From contig CM076850.1 in assembly GCA_039519185.1 (NCBI GenBank), positions 87,278,270 to 87,342,269 on the forward strand: a stretch of DNA of 64,000 nucleotides, given 5' to 3'. Below are positions 22,161 to 33,938 of the stretch, in pieces. The translations under genes were made by a program, and so were the position numbers. Within the stretch, counting starts at the first letter, position 1. Each line of letters opens with the position of its first letter. Below the pieces are notes generated by a model. It did not search any database and had not been told where the DNA came from. It worked only from the letters and a program-made list of their open reading frames with translations. The stretch is from Astragalus membranaceus (taxonomy: Eukaryota; Streptophyta; Magnoliopsida; Fabales; Fabaceae).

Positions 22161-23454
22161 TTAAGAATATTGTTAATCTTAGGACTAAATTGAACTTTTA
22201 TAAAATTCAAGGGACCAAATTAATTATTAACTATCTCACACAAGCTTCTTCCCAATGAAAAGAAAACGGATCGGCAGTTTAATTCCAACGCAAGAAAGCA
22301 TGTCTCTCCCACTAAACTTGGAAAAATATTATTTTAATTCCAAAAGTGCAATTCAAAAACAACAACCTAACCAACATTTAAAATATCCACTTTTGTCAAT
22401 ACTCATTGCTTCAATAATATTTATAAACAAGTGACTTTCAAATTTGTTCGTAGGTTGGCTGCACCTGCATTACTTTTCAAATTTTTTACTCCTTGCTTAA
22501 CATCATTATTTCATTTCTTTCACATGCATTGCATTATTCTTCTTCTCCCTCTCTTAATAAAGCAAAGTTTGGTAGACATAATAGGGTAGCAGGCATCTTT
22601 TGAATGTATATAAAATAACAAAAAGTAAAGAAACAAAAAGGCTTCTCATTCATGTCGTAAATATCATATATTGATTGCTCTTCATTCTTTCTTATACTAT
22701 TTTTATTTAAGTTCTTTAATGTGGTCCAATCCAAAGTCTAAACCCTGTGACCAAAATATTGCTTAAGGAAGAGCTATAGAAATTTCTGATTGCTGGATAG
22801 TGAATGGTGTCTTGATAAATAATTTAAAGCAATGACGACTTCCCTTGTTTTAGGATTTTCAGAGGTCCAATTAATTCCAAATACATAAACATAAACAATT
22901 AAACATATAAAGTTGATTTCAGTATCTTTGTACCAAATGGACGGTGAAAGAACATACGGGTCTTCTACCTAAATAGAAAGAGCATGGAGGAATTTCAATA
23001 TGTAGAAGCAAAGAATCAAAATGTAGTTGAAGTAAGAAACACTGTTGACGGAGTTTTTTATATGGTGGTTTTAGAGTGGATCAGATCACCTTCATCGTGG
23101 TCTACGGTGGACATCACTTGCAAATTGTCCGAAATTTCAATTGTGAGGGTAAACAAACATGAATTGAGTTATGAGGCGCTCATATATGTTTCCCCTTACT
23201 TTTGTTGAATCGACATCAATCAAGTCATTGCCTTAGTCGTGAGAATGATGATGATTGTGAGCTTGTTCTTTTGGAGACAACGTATATCGTCATTGTAACT
23301 TAAAACGATTTTCAAGTACCGATGGTAGAATTTGCCTATTTTAAATCTTGAAACTTGTAATGTTGGGAATTCAAGTGTATGTGGTTAATCTCACATCAAC
23401 TAAGAATGAGCTAAACGAAGGATATACAAGAGAGGTACCCATATACCCATAGCT
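22161..23454. other. Intergenic sequence without a recognised gene
   Basis: AT-rich. A 74-codon ORF at 22984-23208 has a tidy ATG but no family I recognise and no neighbouring exons. I see no other structure. Confidence 0.4.
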
Positions 23455-23457
23455 TTA

Positions 23458-24346
23458 GGGTCTGTTTGGGAGTTAGAGGGGGAGGGGAGGGGAAGACTTA
23501 GGAGGGGAGGGGAAGGAAGGGGAGGGGAGGGAAAACCCTCCCATTGTTTGGATGTTACAATTTGTGAAAAAAAAGGGAAATGGAGGTCTTAATTTTAAAT
23601 TGACTTTTTTACCCTTTCTTATTTTAATACATTGATTCTAGGTGATCATTTTTACTATTTTTTAGTGCTACTATTAAATTGGCCTTCTAAAATTAATTTT
23701 TAGTGCTACTATTAAATTATTCTTCTAAATTTAATTTTTAAGTGCTACTAAATTTAAATCGTGTTATTCAATACCTAAAAAATTTATATCCATTAAAATT
23801 ATGTCAAAAAAATTCAATCCAATCCATCCAATTACAAAAAAGTTAATCCAATCCATCTTTTTGCAATTTTTTAGATTTATAAATATATATATATAATATT
23901 GTTAATATATATATATATATATAATATTGTTAATATAATTATATATATAATATAATTATATATATATATATAATATAATATAATATAATATATAAATATA
24001 TGTGGTGGTGGCAGGTGGCGGCCGGCGGTGGTTCCGGCGGCCGACGGTGGTTCCAGCGGTGATTGGTGGGAATTTTTGGGGGACGGTGGTCGGTGGTGGT
24101 TCCCGTGGCCCTCCGGTGGTTGGTGGGAATTTTTGAGTTTAAGTGAGGGCAAAATTGTCATTTCATAACCAAAACCTCCTAAAACCCCCCAATTTGGGGG
24201 AATGCAAAATTGGACCAAGAGGAGGGGTTAGGAGGGTTTGACAAAACCCCCCAACACTTTCTCTAATTTTTTTAAACTCCCAAACAAGGGGTTCTTTCTC
24301 CACAAGCCATCCCTTCCCCTCCCAACTCCCCCTCCCAAACATACCC
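23458..24346. mobile_element. PIF/Harbinger-like MITE (889 bp) with TSD TTA
   Basis: Left end GGGTCTGTTTGGGAG, right end CTCCCAAACATACCC (inverted, one or two mismatches), flanked by TTA at 23455-23457 and 24347-24349. A three-base TTA duplication is the signature of the PIF/Harbinger superfamily. The interior has G-rich/C-rich subterminal tracts, a TA-rich core (about 23881-23998) and GGTGG/CCGGCGG repeats (about 24001-24120). No transposase. Confidence 0.78.
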
Positions 24347-24349
24347 TTA

Positions 24350-25189
24350 AGGTTTTGAGTGGAGATGTGGTGTCCAAGTCTTTAGGTAGTCCTGGTCATT
24401 AGCTCGTTGTTGTTCTCATTACTCCCCCAAACTCCCCTGATTTAGTAAAAAACTAAAAACCCTGTATTTGCCTATTTTATGTTAATTGCCCTTTTCTTCT
24501 TTATGTCCAGTTTGCTAGTTTCCATGCAAAATTTCACAAGTTCTAGTATTCCTTGTTTTGATCATGTAGAGGTAGTTCTTTGAATACCGGTCTTGATCAT
24601 GTTAGAAGCACCACATAGTCTTTGCTTTCTATGCTGTTGTCTTCTTGTTTTGACTTTATTTGGCTCTATTAACAATGAGTATGCTTACATATGGAAACCT
24701 TGACTGACAAATATGTCAGAAAGAATCAAACAATTATAACAGAATTGTTTGTCGTGAGAATCTTCTTTCTTTTTTCTTCTCTATTACTAGTACTATGTTT
24801 TGTTTGTTTTGGCCACTGAAGATGTTTTTATGATATTTGGAAACAGTAATATCTTAAATGCACTAAGTAAGCTACAAATACATGTACTCAAAAAAAACAT
24901 GATCATCCAACCAACAAAAGAACAAATATTATTTCCATTGATTGAATGCTAGTTACAACTGTATGAAATATAAAAATGAAATTAAAAAAATGTATAATCA
25001 AACCACTCTGCTATGTCCCCCCTAAACATAAAAAATAAACCAGCCCCTTAATTTCATCCTAAAATTCTCCAAATCAACTATTAAGAAAACAAAAAGATGG
25101 AATAACACCAAATACAAACAAAAAAACAAACATCAATTTCAAGACCCAAAGATCAAAGCTTCAATATTGCTGTTTGAGCCTGAAGTAAC
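24350..25189. other. Intergenic sequence; 3' flank of the WD40 gene at its right end
   Basis: No ORF of interest. The 3' untranslated region of the minus-strand WD40 gene probably lies within about 24950-25189. Confidence 0.4.
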
Positions 25190-26470
25190 TCAACTCTTCA
25201 ACATGTTGCTACTTGCTAACATAGGATGATGAATTTCATTCACTTTTCTGCTAACTCTTATAGAGTTCTCTTCTTCAACTTGTGCATTATCATACTTTGG
25301 AACCCACCAAACTCTAACACTTCTATCAAGACTTCCACTATACAACAAAAATCCACCACCAATCCTATTAGAAGAAGCTTGCAAACACTTAACAGGTCCT
25401 TCATGTCCAATTATAACACCAACTTTACAAATCTTACCAAAAGCCTCTCTTTTCCAAATACCTATACTTTTATCAGCTGATCCACTACACAAAAATTCCC
25501 CAACCAAACACATACACAAAACAGCCATTTCATGTGCTTTTTTCTCACAAACCACTTTCCATTTCTCCAAATTTTCTTCCCACCCCATAATATAACCATC
25601 AGAACCCCCTCCATATACCCATTTCCCATCATCAGAAACAATCACAGAATTAAATGACACATCTTTATGATTCTCACACTCCAAAACACCTTTCAAAGAA
25701 TGTAAACCTTCTTTGTTTCTTCCCCAAGCTTTAATCTTTCCATCAGCAGAAGCAGAATACACTATCCCTTTACAAGCAACTAATCCATTAATGGCGTCAT
25801 CATGAGCTTTAATAGATTCCAAACACTTCAAATCAGAAATTTTCCATACTTTAAGTGTTTTATCCCATGAACCAGAATAAATCAACCCATTATGAACAAC
25901 TAAACAAGAAATACTATCAGCATGTTCAATCCACAAACGTTTGTGATGTCTTCTAGTTTGAACATAATTACTCTGCTTCATGAATTTCCCCAAATAGTCC
26001 TTTGTTGTCGGAAGTGTGTCAACAAGCTTGAAAACATTCTCTGAAGTACTTCTTGACACTTTCCAAACCCTTATTCTACTATCTTGATGAGCTGTGAAAA
26101 CTTTATTGCCAAAAGATGCAAGTGCTTTGACAGATCCATCACCTTGTCCGAATTTAGTAAACAACCTTAAATCTGGTTGTTGCCATACTATGATGTCTTT
26201 ACCTTGTGATGCACTTAATATGAATTCACCACATAATGCTAAAGATGAAACTGAACCAACATGACCTGAAAGAATTGCTAATGAACGATGTGAAAGTGAT
26301 GTGTTTGGTGGTAATTGATAGTTGATGTGTTTTGGAAGATGGAAATCTAGAATGTAAGTTTCATGATCGGTTTCAGTTTCAGTTTCGATGCTGCTGGTGA
26401 TGCTTCTGCTACTGTTGCTGCAACTTGATGATGGAGTTGAAAGTTTGGATTTTGAGATATGGGTATTCAT
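25190..26470 (-). CDS. WD40-repeat protein, JINGUBANG-like (426 aa, intronless)
   Basis: A Ser/Thr-rich N-terminus (about 1-45) precedes seven WD40 blades. These end at about residues 96 (KDIIVWQQ), 137 (SRIRVWKV), 208 (KTLKVWKI), 248 (GKIKAWGR), 295 (GYIMGWEE), 335 (KSIGIWKR) and 384 (RSVRVWWV). Blades open with GH or AH plus hydrophobic strands, as in LSGHVGSVSSLAL and IIGHEGPVKCLQ. The single exon, length and blade layout match plant JINGUBANG/F-box-less WD40 proteins. In Arabidopsis the founding member restrains pollen germination through a TCP factor. Paralogues have other roles, so the specific job is not assignable here. The protein is a propeller scaffold for protein-protein contacts, with no enzymatic motif. 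The ATG at 26470 opens the ORF and a CT-rich leader lies upstream. Confidence 0.93.
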   Translation of the reverse strand: MNTHISKSKLSTPSSSCSNSSRSITSSIETETETDHETYILDFHLPKHINYQLPPNTSLSHRSLAILSGHVGSVSSLALCGEFILSASQGKDIIVWQQPDLRLFTKFGQGDGSVKALASFGNKVFTAHQDSRIRVWKVSRSTSENVFKLVDTLPTTKDYLGKFMKQSNYVQTRRHHKRLWIEHADSISCLVVHNGLIYSGSWDKTLKVWKISDLKCLESIKAHDDAINGLVACKGIVYSASADGKIKAWGRNKEGLHSLKGVLECENHKDVSFNSVIVSDDGKWVYGGGSDGYIMGWEENLEKWKVVCEKKAHEMAVLCMCLVGEFLCSGSADKSIGIWKREAFGKICKVGVIIGHEGPVKCLQASSNRIGGGFLLYSGSLDRSVRVWWVPKYDNAQVEEENSIRVSRKVNEIHHPMLASSNMLKS

Positions 26471-26640
26471 TGGATTTGTTTGAAGATTGTAGAAATGTTT
26501 TTGTTGGATTTGGGGGAGAGGAGGAGCGGTGGAGAGAGAAGAATAAAGGAAAGAGTGAAGAGAGAGAGAGAGCGAGAATAGCTTGTTGGATAGGGAACGT
26601 TAGTTTAGTGTTGTGATTGTATAATGGAAAGTACAACGGC
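26471..26640 (-). promoter_or_regulatory. Leader and possible core promoter of the WD40 gene
   Basis: On the minus strand a pyrimidine-rich leader (CT tracts complementary to 26560-26575) precedes the ATG. A TATA-like ATTATACAAT lies at about 26615-26624. No start-site evidence. Confidence 0.3.
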
Positions 26641-27539
26641 TATCTTGACTTGAGAGTTGAGACAAGAGAGAATGAATGGTATTTGCATTTGCAAATTGCT
26701 GTTTGGGTTTCCTTGTGTCCCTTTTGTAATGTTGCTTGTTTGAGCTTGTTGGGGGATTTTTTGTGTGGTGTTTTTTTATTACACCAATTATCACCTGCCA
26801 CGTTGTCTAAATTGGAAAATGTCAAAAGGATCCTGTTTTGTTTGTTTGCCAATCATGATTCCAGGTATGCAGCTCAGAATTTCTAGTTTTTTTATCTTGT
26901 CTTTTTAATTTTGGAAATTCAAGGTGTGGTTAAATTTAGAAAACATGAGTGAGTGTAACACTTTGTATAATTGGTTTCCAATCTCTACTGGTCTCAACAT
27001 TTTTTTATTGTTAAATGTTTTTTTAAACAAAGTGGTCAATTTCAAAAAGCAATTATTTTTGACCAAAAATAAAAGCAATTAATTTTTTTGGAAAGAATCA
27101 ATCATAAATATTAAAGAGTGTCTTCTAATTTCAACTTTATGATCATTATTTGCCATATTAATTGCCGAATTAATTTCATTCCTATTTACATATCAAATTT
27201 TGAATTGAGAACTTTAATATTTTTCTGATTTTAAGGATTAAAATTAGTTTAGATATCTAAATTCCTTTTAAAATTAATTTCATTCTAATTTTTCATATAA
27301 ATAAAGAAAAGTTATAAATGAAAACAAGAGTGTAATAATTTCATAAAAATTATAAATGAATGTAAAATAGTAATGAGTGTGACCGCGTGTGTGGAGTTTA
27401 TTTGTTATTTCATCAAAACTGACAAAAAAAAATTCCATATTTTAAAAAAAGCGTTCCATATTTTATGCAACATTATTTATTTTATTTTGCCATTGTAGAT
27501 GATTTACATTCCGTGTTTAGTGGGGATGGGGAAATGTTA
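26641..27539. other. AT-rich intergenic sequence, no gene seen
   Basis: Short ORFs on both strands at 26600-26886 overlap each other and lack domain content. The remainder is AT-rich. Confidence 0.4.
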
Positions 27540-27574
27540 GTTTTCCAGATTTGAACTTGAGACCTCCTACTTGC

Positions 27575-27635
27575 ACTCTTTTAGTGCACTCCTTCGGTAT
27601 CCCTTAGCAGTGGCGAAGGAGTGCACTAAAAGAGT
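27575..27635. repeat. Perfect 22-bp inverted repeat with 17-bp loop
   Basis: 27575-27596 and 27614-27635 are exact reverse complements (right arm CGAAGGAGTGCACTAAAAGA plus GT). The left arm is in SINE-like sequence and the right arm is inside the MITE end. Confidence 0.92.
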
Positions 27636-27818
27636 CAAATTTTTTAAGGTCAGTGTTAAATGGGTGCAAAACTTGGTCTACTAGTATAATTTAAAATTTT
27701 CAGGGGGTTCAAAATAAAAATTTTAGGAGATTTGGGCTATTTATATAAGGCGATAAGTGAAATTTTTTTTTCAGGGGGTTCAACTGAACCCCCTGGGTAC
27801 AAGGTAGGTCCGCCATTG
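27608..27818. mobile_element. hAT-like MITE (211 bp) with 8-bp TSD
   Basis: Ends are CAGTGGCG and CGCCATTG (inverted, one mismatch), flanked by TCCCTTAG (27600-27607) and TCCATTAG (27819-27826). An eight-base duplication with one difference fits the hAT superfamily. Just inside the left end, the inverted repeat gives way to a copy of flanking sequence in reverse orientation. Confidence 0.65.
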
Positions 27819-27850
27819 TCCATTAGCTCGCCAACTGAGCTAGCTACAAT

Positions 27851-28470
27851 TGTCTAAATTAGTTACTTAAATAGATGACATTTTGGATCCAGAAAAAGAG
27901 AATTGAATTCATGAAAGTGGAAAACCTATTATGCCCCATTAAAGATACTCTAAGAGTAAAAGAACACTTCTGCATCTGGTTTATATACAAAGATTACTAT
28001 GTAGAACGGCTGTAATTTATATACAAAGATTAAGATTACCAGCTAATTAAGTTTACAGACTAGTAAATTACAACGGATAAAATTACAAAGGGATGTATCA
28101 CGGTGGTTTAATGTGATGTATCACGAACCATTTGTATTTTAATGTTTTGTTGTTAGAGCCGCATGCTCCTACTATTGCGTGTCGGACATTGGTTTACATT
28201 TTACTACAAAGATTAGTTAACAATCAATTAGCAGAAAGTGGTCGGCTGCAAACATCTATTTCTTTGACTAAAATAAGAGAAAGCAAACAATCAATTATAA
28301 CCCCTAATAATTAGTTTAATCTTCATCATTACCACTAAGTTCTAAGAACATGGAGTATCAATGTGTTTCCCAAGAAACTGGGGGAGGGGCGATTACAAGG
28401 GGAGAATATAATCAAAATAACCATTATACTTTGTCATAAAAAAAACACCATTATATTTTTTTTGTTGGTA
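27851..28470. other. Intergenic sequence, no gene seen
   Basis: AT-rich. The 60-codon ORF at 28132-28314 has no recognisable content. Confidence 0.4.
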
Positions 28471-28489
28471 TAAATCAGGTATCTCTGCG

Positions 28490-28690
28490 CGCAATTGTAG
28501 AGACTAATCCCTCGAGCCGGCCACCGGGTAAGACCACAATGGGCAGCTAAACTCTCCCTCAATATATTTAACACTGCTTACTAATCCCTCGAGCCGGGTA
28601 GGACCACAATGGGCAACAAAGCTCTCCCTCAAGAGATTTAACACTGCTGCATGCCCAAGGCTGGATTCGAATCCCTACCATCTCATCCAG
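28490..28690. repeat. Imperfect tandem duplication of a dispersed plant repeat
   Basis: CTAATCCCTCGAGCCGG, then GACCACAATGGGCA and CTCTCCCTCAA, occur twice about 78 bp apart, ending in GGATTCGAATCCC, which resembles a Pol III B box. Probably SINE-derived. Confidence 0.6.
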
Positions 28691-28856
28691 GTGCTCTTTG
28701 GTAAACACCATTATATTTTATGTTCACTCACTATCGTTTTACTTGTCTTCTACAAAATATTTCAATCTCTCAATTACTCGTCCAAAAATTATTAATCACC
28801 ACTTTCCAAAAATTCTCTTTTACTCAAAATTATATTTTTTTACCATTTCTGGCTAC

Positions 28857-29339
28857 CTATGATGCATAGATACGCTACGAGTATATCTGATACGGCACGA
28901 ATCTGATACGGCGATAAGAACTTCCTTGGAAAACATGGGATATGATACGTCTAGAATTCGTTGTTAAAAAAAATTAAATATTCCCAAAATAATAGAAAAT
29001 ACATAAACACAGATCTAAAGAAACATAAGCTAGGACAATAAAACGAAAGGACACATAGAAACTAGTGAGTTGCATGCACTTGTAAAACAAAGACCGGAGA
29101 TATTTGTTTTCTCTCTTGTGTTTGTATGACTTAAGTTACCTTTGTTCTTGTGCTTATAAGGTGTACTGAAAATGTCCTTACGACGTATAAGGAATTTTAT
29201 TTTTTAAAAGAATAAGAAAAACATTTTAATACTACTGTCACATATACTCATGACGTATCGGGGAAGTATCCGGAAGTATCAGATACGATATGTATCAGAT
29301 ACGGATACGACAACAAACTGAAGTATCTGTGTATCATAG
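28857..29339. mobile_element. hAT-like MITE (483 bp) with 8-bp TSD
   Basis: Left end CTATGATGCATAGATAC and right end GTATCTGTGTATCATAG are inverted copies with a few differences. Flanks are CTGGCTAC (28849-28856) and CTGACTAC (29340-29347), an eight-base duplication with one mismatch. Subterminal GATACG/CGTATC words are frequent. No coding capacity. Confidence 0.65.
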
Positions 29340-29344
29340 CTGAC

Positions 29345-29480
29345 TACATACAAAGTGTCTCAACGCTTTCAAGAAAAGACTAATCCCCACTCGTGCTTAA
29401 ACTCAAATTTCACACTTGCCAACTCAGTGTTTGTTAATGCTGGAATTAAACCTGAGAGCACCAGATCGACCACCCGTGTT
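29345..29480. repeat. Dispersed repeat also present at 63870-64000
   Basis: GTGTCTCAACGCTTTCAAG..AAGACTAATCCCCACTCGTGCTTA here matches GTGTCCCAACGCTTATAACG..AAGACTAATCTCCTCTCGTGCTTA near the window end. A phrase TGTTTGTTAATGCTGGAATT is itself repeated at about 29430 and 29480. Confidence 0.6.
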
Positions 29481-31991
29481 TGTTAATGCTGGAATTAAAC
29501 CAGATCTCATAACTAAAGAAATGCTATAAGCTTTAATAAATCCTACTTCAAGTAGCGTTTGAAAAAGCTCCATATACTAGTGAAAAATTGCTATGAACTA
29601 GTACCAAACACCTGCTACAAACTTATCCACTATATATATGCTAGCGATTCGATATTGCTAAACAAAACACTATTATATTTAGGATGAAAGTCAAATATTT
29701 TTAGCGACCTATCAATTTTTAATTGATTGACATTGTAAAATTTCTTTACATTAGACGATGCATACTAGCTAATTAAAATTTTAGTAAATTCCTTAGCATG
29801 AATTTATTTACATACATCTTTTCATTGATTCTCTATGGGAAAACACATAATGTCTAGACAACCTATTTTAGTGTATGATTTCATATGCTTTATAGTAAAT
29901 ATCTAATCACTAGTGCAAAACCAACTTCATAAGACATATAAAATTACTTCGTCAATATAAAAAACATACAAATTACTTTAACTATTAAAATTTAATTCCA
30001 AAATCATTCCTTACATTCGAAATGACGCGATAAATATAGCGATCCACGTGTATGTACGAGTATACGATTAATTATAAAAAAAATAACACCAAAGCATGTT
30101 ATTCTCAGCCATTGTGACTTGAAGGAAACTCCAATAGCTACCTTATGCAAAGACCTCCCAATACTTATAATTTAATCATATTGCAAGATTCCTAGAACTA
30201 AAATAAAGTGGTTTGAAATAATTAGCACTAATTATGTCTCTAGAGCCTATGTAAGCATGTTACAATAGTGCCAATGTCCTTCCAAAATGTTGAAAGTGTA
30301 AACTGATGGGGACACTAGTAACTCACTGATCAATATAACAGTTTAGACAAAGAGGAAGAATTCCAAATAGCTGATACAATTTAGATTACAGTATCTATAT
30401 AATACAAAGATATTTAGTCCTATGAACGTGAGATGGGAGCAATGCATTTGGTCATATATTCTCCTATACTTGAAAACGTGAATACCAACTTTTGAGGCAA
30501 CATAAGATGTCTCTGCTTCTGGTATATGTCACAATATTATTGGTTTAACATGAAGGAAATTAGTTTTAAAATTTAACAAACCGTTGAGTGATGGCCACCT
30601 GGTGGAGCATTAAAGTAAATTATTTTTATTTGTAAAGGGGATCAAGAAAGTTTCTAAAAGTGCAACATAGTTAATACGATTTGGTAGAAAGCAACAATAT
30701 ATAGTGTTGTTGTTAGCTCACATGAATCACATCAACACACAACAAACTTGACTTGTTTTCTTACTTATAAACTAATGCTAATTACATGTGAGAGGGAGAG
30801 AAAGAGAGGTTAGAGCTTCTCTAATAGTTTCTACGTTGTCTACAATATTTACCTTTTGGCGGGAGTCTTCCAACATAATTTTATTTTTTTTGTTTTCTTT
30901 AATTTCTTTTTTGTTTTGTTTTTTTTTTTTGTCAATTTTTATTCAAAAATTTGCATGCCTTTTATTTATGGTCTCTACTTGGGTCATAGAATTTAGCCAA
31001 TTTTTTTTTACTATTTTCATCACTTAAAAAAATTAACTTAAGTAGAAAAAACAATTTTATATTTACAATTCATCTCTTTAGGTTTGCATAGTGTCTAAAT
31101 CAAAAGTGCATTTGGCGCAATTAATATTGATATTTTGGATTTTTATTTTAATAAGAAAATGTTGCGAAACAAGTGAATTCCATGATTGTGATTTGCAAAA
31201 CCGAACTAGAAGTGAACTCAACGCAGTTATTACTGACATATATTTAAATCGATTAAGTTGATATTTTGGGTTAAGAAATATGGTAGAAAAAAATAAACAA
31301 AAGCAATTCAATTAAAATTTCTTTTTTGGTTCAACATACATTGATTTTTTCGAAATGTTAAAAATAGTAAAAAAATTGACCTAATTCCCTGGTGCGGGAG
31401 TTTTTATTTCTATCACGGTGTGAATTCATATTATGTGTAATGTATTTGTTTCCTAATAAGCTGAATTCACTTGGCGGAGAATCATTTTTTGTTGCACTTG
31501 ATGAGAGTTGCCCCAACACATACGTAGTGCAACGGAGAATTCAAAGGTGACATAGTTCTTGGGTAGAAAATATTTGTTTGTTGGTATTTTTAATTCATGA
31601 CCTATTTGTTTTTTTAGGTTTGCGTAATGTTTAAACCAAATGTACATCAGATCCAGTCATTATTGATGATATTTTTTATTTTCTTTTTATTAATAAAAAT
31701 GTTTGCAATGACTAAACCAAAAGTGAATTCGGTGTAATCATCAATTTTGTGATTTGCATAGTGACCGAACTAAAAGTGAATTCAACGCGATTACTACTAA
31801 TATTTATTTAAATAGATTGAGTAGATATTTGCGGTTAAGAAAAATACAGTTTAAAAAAATAAATTATTATTCTTTGTTGGCCTAAATTTATTTTTTCAAA
31901 TTTATTTTTTCAAAGTGGTAAACATATTAAAGAACTGAATTAATGCTCTGAGCCAAGTGCGATCGATCTATAAGTAAAAAAAGAGGGACAC
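29481..31991. other. AT-rich intergenic region with one diverged direct repeat
   Basis: No credible gene. About 31080-31290 and 31617-31850 are diverged direct copies (both contain GTGATTTGCA, GTGAATTCAACGC or close variants, and TTTAAAT.GATT). ORFs at 30788-31027 and 31078-31311 are T-rich or repeat-derived. Confidence 0.5.
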
Positions 31992-32489
31992 TTAGGGTGT
32001 GTTTGATTTGCTAAAAAACAGAAGACTGGACTGGACAACTCGAGTTGTACCCTGTTAGATTTGAAATATTGTTCATGGTACTGGACAGTAGTGGGGGCAA
32101 GGGACTGGACAAATCCCCAAATTCTTGTCCCTCACAAAACCACTGTACAACTTTTTGTGCACCCGAAAAATTACAAAAATACTATTTTTATTTCATACTC
32201 AATAATTTTTTTCTCTCCTATCTCTCTTCTCTATCTTCTCCCTCCTCTATTCTCTCTCTCCCCACCATCCCTCTGTCTCCTCTATCATTTCTCTCTTCCT
32301 CTCCATCTCTCATATCTCATTCTCCTCTTTCCTCTCTCTCTACATCCCATCTCTATTCTATATATCTTCTTATATCATTACCCCTCTCTCCCTCCCTGTC
32401 TCTCCTCTATCCTCTCCCTCTCCAGCCTCTTATCTCCTATCTCATTCTTATCTCTCCTTTCTCTCTCCATCCCTCTACTTACCATCTCT

Positions 32490-32948
32490 CACTACAAAAA
32501 AAATGCTTATTGGCAAGGGAATTTTTAGTCCCTAGCTAATTCTGTCATTAGCGACGGATTTTTCAGTCCCTCGCTAACTCCCTCGCTAATTTCTGACAGT
32601 TTAGCGACGGAATTGTCAGTCCCTCGCTAATTCCCACGCTAAATTCCGACAGTTTTCAGATGATAGGACTTCGTGCAGGTGTTTAGCGACAGAATTGTCA
32701 GTCCCTCGCTAAATTTTTGACTTTTCAGCTTATTTATCCCCTCACACACACTCTTCTCTCCTACTCTCCTCACACTCTTCTCTCTTCTTCTCTCCTCACA
32801 CTCTTCTTCTCTCTTCACTCTTCTACCACCACACCACCACCTCCTCTCACACTCTTCTTCTCTCTTCACTCTTCCACCACCACACCAACACCACCACCTC
32901 CTCACACTCTTCTCTCACTCTATATTCTCTCTCTACCCTAATACCCTT

Positions 32949-32979
<31 letters not shown>

Positions 32980-32986
32980 ACCACTC

Positions 32987-33027
<41 letters not shown>

Positions 33028-33109
33028 CTTCTCCCTTACTATTCTCCTTCTCTCTCTACCATAATACCCTTCACCACCACCACCACACCACCACACCACC
33101 ACATAGCTC

Positions 33110-33172
<63 letters not shown>

Positions 33173-33291
33173 CCCTTCTCTCTACCCTAATACCCTTCCC
33201 CCCCACCACCACCACCACACCACCACCACACCACCACCACCACACCACCACCACACCACCACCACCACCCCACCACCACCACCACCACACC

Positions 33292-33335
<44 letters not shown>

Positions 33336-33567
33336 TATATAAAAAAATAGACTGATATAAAAAAACGTGGCTGTTAGACTTAGCGACAGAATATTCCCTC
33401 GCTAATTAGCGAGGGATTCAAATTCCCTCGCTAATTCCCACTAGCGAGGAGCAATTTAGCGAGGGACTGATTCCGTCGCTAATTCCCTCGCTAATGGGAA
33501 TTAGCGACGGATTTGGGGCATTTAGCGAGGGAAAAATCCCTCACTAATGGCCAATTTTTTTGTAGTG
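32490..33567. mobile_element. Non-autonomous CACTA element 1 (1078 bp), TSD TCT
   Basis: Begins CACTACAAAAAAAATGC and ends TTTTTTTGTAGTG, flanked by TCT at 32487-32489 and 33568-33570. Subterminal TTAGCGACGGAAT / TCCCTCGCTAAT units occur on both sides in inverted relation (32545-32715 and 33375-33555). The core is made of CT, CCA and TAA microsatellites. No transposase. Confidence 0.88.
32955..33335. repeat. CCA, CT and TAA microsatellites in CACTA element 1
   Basis: CCA runs at about 32955-32985 and 33185-33290, CT runs at about 32990-33022 and 33113-33168, and TAA repeats at about 33293-33334. Confidence 0.93.
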
Positions 33568-33862
33568 TCTCTTCTATATATCTTCTCATATCTTGACCGC
33601 TTTTTCCCTCTCTTTCCCTCTCCCTCTCTCCTATCATCTCTCCTTATTTTCACTATAATTTTCTAATTATATTATAATATATGTTATATAAAATCATTAT
33701 ATACTGCACAAAGAGAATAATAATAAATTTTACTTTTTTTTGCTTGTGCTGTCCAGTGTTTACCAAACAGTGTACTGGACACCATGTTGTCAAGTACTGT
33801 ACTGTCCAATACTGTACTGTCTAGTCCAGTACTTACCTGTTTGCGAATCAAATAGACCTTTA

Positions 33863-33907
33863 GTGAATTTAAACGATATTATTGATCTTTCAATTATGAT
33901 TTTCCTT

Positions 33908-33938
<31 letters not shown>

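Larger units (their letters stand above)
27540..27850 (-). mobile_element. tRNA-derived SINE-like sequence split by a MITE
   Basis: The minus strand shows TAGCTCAGTTGG at 27842-27831, matching the Pol III A box, and GTTCAAATCTGG at 27556-27545, a B-box-like sequence. A 211-bp hAT-like MITE lies between the two. Without it the boxes are about 63 bp apart, longer than in a tRNA but possible in a SINE. No 3' tail could be defined. Confidence 0.42.
31995..33859. mobile_element. PIF/Harbinger-like MITE with TSD TTA, interrupted by a CACTA element
   Basis: Left end GGGTGTGTTTGATTTGC, right end GCGAATCAAATAGACCT (inverted), flanked by TTA at 31992-31994 and 33860-33862. Subterminal GGACTGGACA / TGTCCAGT..TACTGTAC words on the two sides are inverted. 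Taking out the CACTA insertion (32490-33567 plus its duplication) leaves about 784 bp. The interior is rich in CTCTCTC. Confidence 0.72.

Noticed and set aside
22984..23208. 74-codon ORF with a good ATG
   Set aside because: No recognised family, no neighbouring exon, and length within chance expectation for this region.
28490..28690. tRNA gene suggested by GGATTCGAATCCC
   Set aside because: Only a B-box-like word is present. No cloverleaf or A box at tRNA spacing could be built.
32045..32941. ORFs of 74-164 codons rich in Ser, Leu, Pro
   Set aside because: CT-rich low-complexity sequence inside a MITE and a CACTA element, with no domain and overlapping frames.
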